NCBI GenBank assembly: GCA_902363045.1
Contig: CABIYX010000055.1
Span: 1-11,352 of the forward strand
DNA: 11,352 bases
Origin: Clostridiales bacterium
Lineage (GTDB): Bacteria; Bacillota; Clostridia; Oscillospirales; Oscillospiraceae
Direction: 5' to 3'
The position numbers and the translations under genes are program-made. The notes below the pieces were generated by a model. The model had not been told where the DNA came from. It saw only the letters and a list, made by a program, of their open reading frames with translations, and ran no database searches. Of this stretch, positions 6,695 through 11,352 are shown in pieces; within the stretch, counting starts at the first letter, position 1; each line of letters starts with the position of its first letter.

Positions 6695-6719
6695 GCCGCC
6701 TGCACGGGCGGCTTTTTTA
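6695..6719 (+). terminator. Intrinsic terminator, plus strand
   Basis: GCCGCC (6695-6700) pairs with GGCGGC (6707-6712) around TGCACG, followed by TTTTTTAT. It would stop plus-strand readthrough from the ABC operon or the small RNA before the M20 gene, which runs the other way. It abuts the -35 box of the minus-strand promoter at 6684-6689. Confidence 0.8.
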
Positions 6720-6967
6720 TTGGGTAGGGAAACTATTGGCTCTGCCAGTGGAAGTGCCCAATAAAAAATATTTATCTTCAAACATCGAGCGAAGTGAGCT
6801 GCTAATAGTAAATTATCAGAGAAGAAAGACTTTTGTTAGAATAGCGGTTGCACGTTTACGGGCTGCGGGGCAAATGATGTGAGTGAAATAAAATTCAGGT
6901 TGTTTGACTGTACATGAAAGATGAGCCTACCGTTTTTCTTTTACACGATCCTTCCCTCGCCAGAAGA
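6720..6967. other. Intergenic stretch with nothing recognised
   Basis: AT-richer DNA without a convincing gene on either strand. A plus-strand frame running 6646-6882 has no ribosome binding site and starts inside the terminator region; its protein shows no family features. The stretch marks the change from GC-rich to AT-richer DNA and may be degenerate mobile DNA, but no IS end, integrase or attachment site was found. Confidence 0.5.
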
Positions 6968-6970
6968 GTG

Positions 6971-6988
6971 AAAGAGGGATTATCCCTC
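6971..6988 (-). terminator. Possible weak terminator at the end of the M20 gene
   Basis: On the minus strand GAGGG and CCCTC pair around ATAAT, followed by TTTCAC. The stop codon of the M20 gene (TAA, 6982-6980) lies in the loop. The T run is short, so efficiency is doubtful. Confidence 0.35.
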
Positions 6989-8212
6989 CTCCGACTGATG
7001 AATTTCTACATTTTTCCGGTGTTCCTCCCTTGCCTGCTGGCACAATGAGTCATCCAAGCACAAATCAATGGCACTGTAGGTATAAGCCCGCACAACTTTT
7101 TCCATCAGCCTGCTTGCACGGGGGGAGTTGACCAGCGCCAGAGCGCTTTTTTCGTGGACTACCACAGGGTCACCCTCCCCCTCCAGGGCGATCTCACAGT
7201 ATACAGTGGGGCAGATGTAGCTGACATTTCCGATGTCAGAAGAGCCAGAGCCAGGATATTGTTCTTCTGGGACGAAGCCTCCAATGCCCAGATCCTCAAA
7301 GTGATGCTGACACAGGGAGGTCAGGCATTTTACATTGATCATATCATCAAAGGGATTCTCATAGTTCCGATATTTTAGACCAGCGCCGGTGGCTAAAGAG
7401 GCACCCTCAGCAATCTTCAGCAACCGTCTGCGCATTTCGGCTAAATAACCCTTAGTTTTGGCTCGGATGCTGAACCGGCATTGTGCAAACTCTGGAATCG
7501 TGTTGGTAGCTGTGCCACCATGCGTGATAATCCCGTGGATACGGGCGCTCTGGGGGAGTTGTTGACGCATGGCGTTAACACTGTTGAACATAATGATGAC
7601 TGCGTCCAGAGCGTTGATTCCTTTCTCTGGGTTCTGGGCAGCGTGGGCAGGGAAGCCATGGAAATCAAACTCCAGGGAGTTCATAGCCAGAGAAAGTGTT
7701 TCCAGCGAGTTAAATTCGTCCAGGTGGGCCTGGAAAACAAAGTCCACCCCCTGGAACACTCCGGCCTGGATCAGGTCATATTTGGCTCCAAAGGTCTCCT
7801 CCGCGGGAGCGCCAATGACCTGGATGCGGCAGCCCAGCTTGTCTGCAGCATCCCGCATACAGATGGCGCAGGCGCACATGGAGGCGGCGATCCAGTTGTG
7901 TCCGCAGGCGTGTCCCGGACCGCCGTTGGGGCCAAAGCCGGGGAGTGCGTCGTACTCAGCTACAAAAGCAATGGTCAAGCCAGTGCCGGATCCATACTGG
8001 GCCACAAAGGCAGTGGGGAGCTGTACCGCAGGGTTCGACACGGAAAAGCCATGCTTTTTCAGTACTTGGGTCAGATATGTGGCAGACTGTATTTCTTCCC
8101 CGCCTACTTCAGGATGTCGAAAAATGTAGTCTGAGATTTCCTCAAAAGTATCCTTATGCGCTTGATATTGTGTGTTTACGGATTGATACAAGTCATCTTT
8201 TGTTAATTTCAC
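6980..8212 (-). CDS. M20 amidohydrolase/peptidase, AbgB-like
   Basis: The 410-aa enzyme belongs to the M20 zinc peptidase family, nearest to AbgB-type amidohydrolases, which split p-aminobenzoyl-glutamate, dipeptides or N-acyl amino acids. Seen motifs: VAEYDALPGFG (84-94) and GHACGHN (H101, H105) for metal binding, catalytic EE at 138-139 in GAPAEETFGAKYD, a dimerisation or lid domain at about 175-290 (FHGFPAHAAQNPEKGINALDA), and SSDIGNVS (324-331), matching the S-T/S-D-x-G-D/N-VS signature of AbgB relatives. No signal peptide, so it acts in the cytoplasm. The frame extends upstream to an ATG at 8329 that overlaps the regulator gene; the GTG at 8212 is preferred because GATGAGGTG lies six bases before it and an extended -10 promoter sits just upstream. 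Preceded by its regulator and close to a divergent carrier, it probably hydrolyses what that carrier imports. Confidence 0.88.
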   Translation of the reverse strand: MKLTKDDLYQSVNTQYQAHKDTFEEISDYIFRHPEVGGEEIQSATYLTQVLKKHGFSVSNPAVQLPTAFVAQYGSGTGLTIAFVAEYDALPGFGPNGGPGHACGHNWIAASMCACAICMRDAADKLGCRIQVIGAPAEETFGAKYDLIQAGVFQGVDFVFQAHLDEFNSLETLSLAMNSLEFDFHGFPAHAAQNPEKGINALDAVIIMFNSVNAMRQQLPQSARIHGIITHGGTATNTIPEFAQCRFSIRAKTKGYLAEMRRRLLKIAEGASLATGAGLKYRNYENPFDDMINVKCLTSLCQHHFEDLGIGGFVPEEQYPGSGSSDIGNVSYICPTVYCEIALEGEGDPVVVHEKSALALVNSPRASRLMEKVVRAYTYSAIDLCLDDSLCQQAREEHRKNVEIHQSEEG

Positions 8213-8259
8213 TAAAAACACCTCATCTCTTTCTGGAAAATTTGATGCTAGGTGAGACG

Positions 8260-8268
8260 AGTATAGCA
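8260..8268 (-). promoter_or_regulatory. Extended -10 promoter of the M20 gene
   Basis: TGCTATACT on the minus strand, with no good -35 box in the AT-rich DNA upstream. Transcription would start near 8253, about 41 bases before the GTG start. The regulator gene upstream has the near-identical TGCTATAAT, so the two promoters are of one type. Confidence 0.55.
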
Positions 8269-8321
8269 CAGGCTCTGTAAAAAATAAATAATAAAATTTA
8301 TATAAAACTATACGGATTTTT

Positions 8322-9146
8322 TTATTCAAATAGAGACTGGTATTCCTTCATGGCCTGGGTGGCCCGATCCTGGTTCAGTTCAAAGATGCGCAGCAGCAGT
8401 CCGTTGCAAAATGCCATGGGCAGCACATAGGAGTTGAAGAAGTTATCTGCCCGCTCGTTGATCACTGCAAACAGATCTGCGCCCAGCTGTTTTGCCGTGA
8501 TCTCCGAGTCAGTGAGGGTCAGTAGCGTGGCCTGCTTGCGGTGGGCGTAGCGGCTCACCCACCGCTCGCTCTCGGTCATGGTAGGAAATTCCACCACAAA
8601 GACGCAGTCCTCGGGAGACAACAGGAACATCTTTTCCCGCAGAGCCAGGCCCTCCTCGGTGACGGCGGTACAGGAGATCCCCATGACATTCAGATAGTTT
8701 TTCAAAAAATGGACCACAACTTCATCCGAGCCACAGCCCATCAAGTACACGCGGCGGGAATGGATGATGGTTTCCGCCATTTTTGTAAATATATCCAGGG
8801 GAAGGTGCTGGAAAAAGGCTTGGATATCTAAATTCAGATTGTGGAAATAGGAATGGACGTAGTCGTTGTCCCGGTCCATCAAAGGCAACGAGGCATATAC
8901 CCGCTGGACAGGGACATATTCCTTGCGGATCTCCCGCTTATACTCTAAAAATCCGTGGAAGCCCAGGGCTTTTGCAAAACGGATCACCGCGGTATTGCTC
9001 ACGCCCGACTGCTGGGCCAGCTCCGAGGAGGAGAGCAGAATGGACTGCTGATAGTTGTCGATGATGAATTTGGCAACTTTTTTCTCCTGAGAGGAGAGCG
9101 TATCGTAGTTTTCTTTGATGCGCTGCTTCATTGTTTCGTGTTCCAT
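8322..9146 (-). CDS. MurR/RpiR family transcriptional regulator
   Basis: The 274-aa protein has an N-terminal RpiR-type helix-turn-helix domain (residues 1-77; recognition region about 39-63, SSELAQQSGVSNTAVIRFAKALGF) and a C-terminal SIS domain (about 115-255, with RRVYLMGCGSDEVVVHFLKNYL), which in this family binds phosphosugars or related ligands. ATG 9146 is preferred to the earlier in-frame ATG at 9233: it has a GTGAGG site six bases upstream and gives the usual family length, and the predicted promoter lies downstream of the earlier ATG. It lies between the M20 enzyme (same strand) and the divergent YfcC carrier, so it is the probable local regulator of both. The 18-bp palindromes near both promoters of the 9147-9395 gap are candidate binding sites. 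No terminator separates it from the M20 gene, so cotranscription is likely in addition to the separate M20 promoter. Confidence 0.9.
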   Translation of the reverse strand: MEHETMKQRIKENYDTLSSQEKKVAKFIIDNYQQSILLSSSELAQQSGVSNTAVIRFAKALGFHGFLEYKREIRKEYVPVQRVYASLPLMDRDNDYVHSYFHNLNLDIQAFFQHLPLDIFTKMAETIIHSRRVYLMGCGSDEVVVHFLKNYLNVMGISCTAVTEEGLALREKMFLLSPEDCVFVVEFPTMTESERWVSRYAHRKQATLLTLTDSEITAKQLGADLFAVINERADNFFNSYVLPMAFCNGLLLRIFELNQDRATQAMKEYQSLFE

Positions 9147-9162
9147 AGCCGTCCTCACAAAA

Positions 9163-9180
9163 AAATAAATTTTTTTATTT
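9163..9180. promoter_or_regulatory. AT-rich dyad in the regulator leader
   Basis: AAATAAA (9163-9169) and TTTATTT (9174-9180) form a perfect 7-bp inverted repeat around four T. It overlaps the predicted start of the regulator transcript. It could be an autoregulatory site, but it is low-complexity and shares little with the palindrome at 9325-9342. Confidence 0.3.
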
Positions 9181-9189
9181 ATTATAGCA
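9181..9189 (-). promoter_or_regulatory. Extended -10 promoter of the RpiR gene
   Basis: TGCTATAAT on the minus strand: a consensus -10 with the TGn extension and a weak -35. Transcription would begin near 9174, about 28 bases before the ATG at 9146. Confidence 0.65.
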
Positions 9190-9289
9190 CCATTTTCCTC
9201 CGCCTTAAATATTTTTTTCTTTTCTGCCGTCATGTTGCAAAGTGGAAATGATTTTTAAAATTCAATTTTATCTATTTTGAATAATTCTA

Positions 9290-9318
9290 TTGACAGTGAA
9301 GAAAAAAAGCCTTAATAT
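9290..9318 (+). promoter_or_regulatory. Sigma-A promoter of the YfcC carrier gene
   Basis: TTGACA (9290-9295) and TAATAT (9313-9318), 17 bases apart. Transcription would start at about 9325, the first base of a perfect 18-bp palindrome. Confidence 0.75.
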
Positions 9319-9324
9319 ATGTGC

Positions 9325-9342
9325 GTGAATAATTTTATTCAC
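9325..9342. promoter_or_regulatory. Perfect 18-bp palindrome, likely RpiR operator
   Basis: GTGAATAA and TTATTCAC around a TT centre. It covers the predicted transcription start of the YfcC gene, so a bound protein would repress. The divergent neighbour encodes an RpiR regulator, a family that binds palindromes near its own and target promoters. Assignment to that regulator is inferred. Confidence 0.6.
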
Positions 9343-9395
9343 ACAGTACAAAAAGAGGCACTGCGATGCCGTTTTATTTGTCGGAGGTGTGTGTT

Positions 9396-10886
9396 ATGAA
9401 GCCCAATACGGAACGTCCCAGCTCAGCAGATCCCGCTCCCGAGGCGCCCCAGACCCTTCCCGACCCCACACAGAAGTGGAAGTTTATCTCCAATCTGCAC
9501 CCACTGTCCATTGTGTTTGTCATTATTGTTCTTTTTGCACTTTTAACTTACGTGATTCCAGGCGGAGCCTATGACCGTTATGAGGTAACCATCGGTGCCC
9601 TGGGCGGAGAGACCCGTGAAGTTTTGGACCCCGAATCCTTCCATAACATCCCCTCAAATCCCCAGGGGTTCCTGCAGCTTTGGACCGCGTTCTTTGACGG
9701 CGCGGTGGAGGCGGCGGATATAAGTTTCCTGATCATGATCTGCTCTGGCGCCTTTACCGCCATCATTGCCACTGGGGCTATTACACAGGGAATTCACTCG
9801 CTGGTAAAGCGCTTTGGTTCCAAGTCTTATGCCATTATCCCGGTCTGTGTGTTTGCTTTTGGAATGGCGGGCGCCGCAGCAGGACTCTATGAAGAGACGA
9901 TTCCATTTATCCTGGTGCTGGTGCCGCTGATGGTGTCGATGGGCTTTGACTCTATGGTGGGGCTGATGGTGGTACATTTTGCTGTGGCATCAGGCGCATC
10001 TGTCCCGTTTTTGAACCCTTTCAATCTGGGAGTAGGGCAGGCGCTGGCAGAAGTGCCTATGATGTCCGGTATTGTAGTACGGTTTATCCTTTGGGTTATT
10101 ATGATGGTCTTGACATCGGCCTATATTCTGCACTATGCGTTTAAGGTAAAGAAAAATCCCACCATGTCCATCTGTTATGAGTCTGACTGTAAGAAGCGTG
10201 AAATGTACAATGTATCTGCGCTAGATGAACTGGAAGGTATGAACAGGCGCTCTATGCTGGTACTGCTGATGGTGTTGGTTGGCTTTTCTGTAGTGGTCTA
10301 TGGCGTATTGCAGCACGGATGGTGGTTTGGTGAGATCGCATCGGTCTTCCTGTACATGGGCATTGTCATTCCGCTGGTAGGTGGTCTGTCGGTCAATGAA
10401 ATGATTTCAAAGTTTATGGAGGGTATGGCCTCTACCCTCTCTGCTGTATTGATGATTAGTGCCTCACGGGTCATTTCGGCAATTCTGACCAACAGTAATA
10501 CCATGGATACTATTCTCCACTTCCTGTCCGGATCCCTTACAGAAATGCCTAAAATAATATCTGTTTTGGTCATGTTTGCTATTTCGGCGGTGAGTATGTT
10601 ACTGGTCCAGAGCATGTCTGGATTGGCGGCAACTATGATGCCGATTATGAGTCCCCTATCCGATCTGTTGGGAATCTCCCGCCAGGTGATGGTCTCCAGC
10701 TACGTCTTTGGGACAGGAGCACTGGCAACTTTGGTTCCTTGGGAAGGAATCAACTATGCTATGAGTAACCTGGCCGGTGTAGATTTTTTGGGGTACTTGA
10801 AGGAACTGGCCAAGTTCACATTTCTTGTTTATATTCCATTTTGTGTGATCTCTTTGATCTTGATGACCATGTTCAATTTCACATAA
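9396..10886 (+). CDS. YfcC family membrane carrier (DcuC-like)
   Basis: A 496-aa polytopic membrane protein with about 11-13 helices, first at 36-56 (LSIVFVIIVLFALLTYVIPGGAYD). It matches the YfcC branch of the DcuC/C4-dicarboxylate anaerobic carrier superfamily: the early YVIPGGAYDR, LYEETIPFILVLVPLM (164-179), ASVPFLNPFNLGVGQALA (201-218) and a late SMSGLAATMMPIMSPLSDLLGISRQ (406-430). Such carriers are ion-driven and are often encoded beside M20 peptidases or arginine-pathway enzymes; here import of a peptide or N-acyl amino acid for the M20 enzyme is the natural reading. ATG 9396 is chosen because GGAGGT stands seven bases before it; an in-frame ATG at 9366 has only AGAGG. Base composition is clearly less GC-rich than the ABC operon. 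No convincing terminator follows; mobile DNA begins 43 bases after the stop. Confidence 0.88.
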   Translation: MKPNTERPSSADPAPEAPQTLPDPTQKWKFISNLHPLSIVFVIIVLFALLTYVIPGGAYDRYEVTIGALGGETREVLDPESFHNIPSNPQGFLQLWTAFFDGAVEAADISFLIMICSGAFTAIIATGAITQGIHSLVKRFGSKSYAIIPVCVFAFGMAGAAAGLYEETIPFILVLVPLMVSMGFDSMVGLMVVHFAVASGASVPFLNPFNLGVGQALAEVPMMSGIVVRFILWVIMMVLTSAYILHYAFKVKKNPTMSICYESDCKKREMYNVSALDELEGMNRRSMLVLLMVLVGFSVVVYGVLQHGWWFGEIASVFLYMGIVIPLVGGLSVNEMISKFMEGMASTLSAVLMISASRVISAILTNSNTMDTILHFLSGSLTEMPKIISVLVMFAISAVSMLLVQSMSGLAATMMPIMSPLSDLLGISRQVMVSSYVFGTGALATLVPWEGINYAMSNLAGVDFLGYLKELAKFTFLVYIPFCVISLILMTMFNFT

Positions 10887-10928
10887 GAAAGTTTCTTGTG
10901 GTTCAAAATTCCCCGTAGCTTGTCGCTA

Positions 10929-11030
10929 TGTGAACTGTACCCCATTTGTTAGGCAGTATGATATACTGAATAACAAGTGGGGTGTTTTATTATGCCAAAA
11001 GGGAAAGCAAACAAACGCTACAAGCCGGAT
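10929..11030 (+). mobile_element. Left end of an IS3-like insertion sequence
   Basis: Starts with TGAACTGTACCCC (10931), resembling IS3-family terminal repeats with a 5' TG end, followed by an extended -10 (TGATATACT, 10959-10967), a GGGGTG ribosome binding site and an ATG at 10992 with MPKGKANKRYKP, typical of the first residues of IS3 OrfA proteins. Homology to a transposase stops at codon 13. No matching right end is present in the window. Family assignment rests on recollection of such ends. Confidence 0.5.
10939..10983. repeat. 45-bp imperfect palindrome in the IS left end
   Basis: ACCCCATTTGTTA pairs with TAACAAGTGGGGT (one mismatch) and, after a 2-base mismatch, CAGTAT with ATACTG around GAT. 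The right arm contains the ribosome binding site of the frame starting at 10992, so in a transcript entering from outside the hairpin would hide it, while a transcript from the internal promoter would lack the left arm. That is the known way some IS elements block impinging transcription. Confidence 0.55.
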
Positions 11031-11126
11031 GCCCTGTTGGGTGTGCTGGTGCCTCTGGGGGTGTACCGCTCCGCGGCGCGTCGGACCATTGTGGAGCGCC
11101 TGCGGGAGGCAGAGCAGGGAGGGTGA
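10992..11126 (+). pseudogene. Chimeric frame: transposase start fused to permease tail
   Basis: A 44-codon frame. Codons 1-13 (MPKGKANKRYKPD) look like the start of an IS3 OrfA; codons 14-44 are the last 31 residues of the FtsX permease ([13 protein letters not shown] to EAEQGG), in the same frame and ending at the same TGA. A GGGGTG site precedes the ATG. The junction is at TGCCCTGTTGGG. It is most simply a deletion or recombination remnant; a functional peptide is unlikely but it could be translated. Confidence 0.7.
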
Positions 11127-11266
11127 CGTCTTCCACGCGCGCTGTTGGACTGCGGCCCGCCGGTGGCGGCGCTTCCTCCCTTCGCCCGGCATGGCTTGTT
11201 CTTCCGCCGGGAAACAGGACGTTGGTTCCTGCTGTTCCTTGCCGGGCGGCAAAAGGCCGCCCTGTC
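11030..11266 (+). repeat. Direct repeat copy B: detached permease tail
   Basis: Second copy of 6138-6396, with the coding part almost identical (two synonymous changes by eye) and the downstream part carrying substitutions and net loss of 22 bases. The rest of the permease is absent. It is bounded on the left by the truncated transposase frame and on the right, immediately after CCGCCCTGTC, by a 5' TG insertion-sequence end. Confidence 0.9.
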
Positions 11267-11352
11267 TGTAGGTTTGTCAAACATCTTGGACGGTGAACTC
11301 CAGAGGAGAAAGCCAACCGAGCGGTCTCATGGGGAAGTTATTGGAGCGGCGG
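11267..11352 (-). mobile_element. End of a second insertion sequence, minus orientation
   Basis: Starts with TGTAGGTTTGTCAAAC exactly where homology between the two permease-tail copies ends. A 5' TG terminus is normal for IS3-family elements, and a transposase-like frame on the minus strand stops 10 bases inside it. The element continues past the window edge. Its end does not match the left end at 10931, so it is a different element or a diverged end. Confidence 0.5.
11277..11352 (-). CDS. Transposase C-terminal fragment (IS3-type integrase), partial
   Basis: The minus-strand frame reads RRSNNFPMRPLGWLSPLEF followed by TVQDV and a TGA at 11279-11277. An N-N-x-x-x-RPLGWLSPxEF ending fits the C-terminus of DDE integrase-type transposases such as IS3 OrfB (compare the usual LGWLSPVEY-like tails). 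Only 24 residues are inside the window, and the gene enters from the right edge. Identification is by motif only. Confidence 0.5.
   Translation of the reverse strand, partial: RRSNNFPMRPLGWLSPLEFTVQDV

Noticed and set aside
6646..6882. 78-codon plus-strand frame in the 6.7-6.9 kb gap
   Set aside because: It starts within the small-module promoter, runs through a strong terminator, has no ribosome binding site and no recognisable domain.
8213..8329. N-terminal extension of the M20 protein to an ATG at 8329
   Set aside because: It overlaps the regulator stop, includes the predicted promoter of the M20 gene, and its sequence is unlike the family. The GTG at 8212 has a proper ribosome binding site.
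1..11352. CRISPR array, tRNA, rRNA, integrase or attachment site
   Set aside because: I looked for regularly spaced repeats, tRNA-like cloverleaf ends and recombinase motifs and found none.

Overview
The window looks like chromosomal DNA of a GC-rich gut Clostridium-type bacterium (Oscillospiraceae-like; inference from Gram-positive ribosome binding sites, a lipoprotein signal, gene content and strongly GC-biased codons). No marker gene fixes the genus.

Left part (1-6234), GC-rich and apparently native. A minus-strand pair encodes a SLOG/DUF1273 (YpsA-like) protein and the queuosine enzyme QueH, ending at a strong terminator. Divergent from it, behind back-to-back sigma-A promoters, lie a 136-aa protein of unknown function and a translationally coupled secreted lipoprotein nuclease. 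After a terminator and a 38-bp dyad comes an ABC transporter operon: a MacB/LolD-type ATPase followed by an 890-aa FtsX-type permease.

Middle (6235-6979), mostly non-coding. It holds the most unusual structure: a 27-codon gene on the minus strand facing a short plus-strand transcription unit that ends in a terminator hairpin overlapping the 3' end of the peptide gene. The two convergent promoters and their leaders are related to each other and form an imperfect inverted repeat around the module. This has the architecture of a type I toxin-antitoxin pair or a comparable RNA-regulated small-peptide system, but the function is not shown.

Right part (6980-10886), visibly more AT-rich. A compact catabolic cassette: an AbgB-like M20 amidohydrolase and an RpiR/SIS regulator on the minus strand, and a divergent YfcC/DcuC-type membrane carrier. 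A perfect 18-bp palindrome sits at the predicted transcription start of the carrier. The likely job is uptake and hydrolysis of a peptide or N-acyl amino acid under control of a sugar-phosphate-type sensor.

Right end (10929-11352), scrambled mobile DNA: the left end of an IS3-like element, whose transposase start is fused in frame to a second copy of the last 31 codons of the FtsX permease plus its downstream DNA, followed directly by the end of another insertion sequence in the opposite orientation. The permease-tail copies at 6138-6396 and 11030-11266 therefore bracket the small-peptide module and the catabolic cassette as direct repeats, which suggests that this block arrived or was rearranged as a unit.
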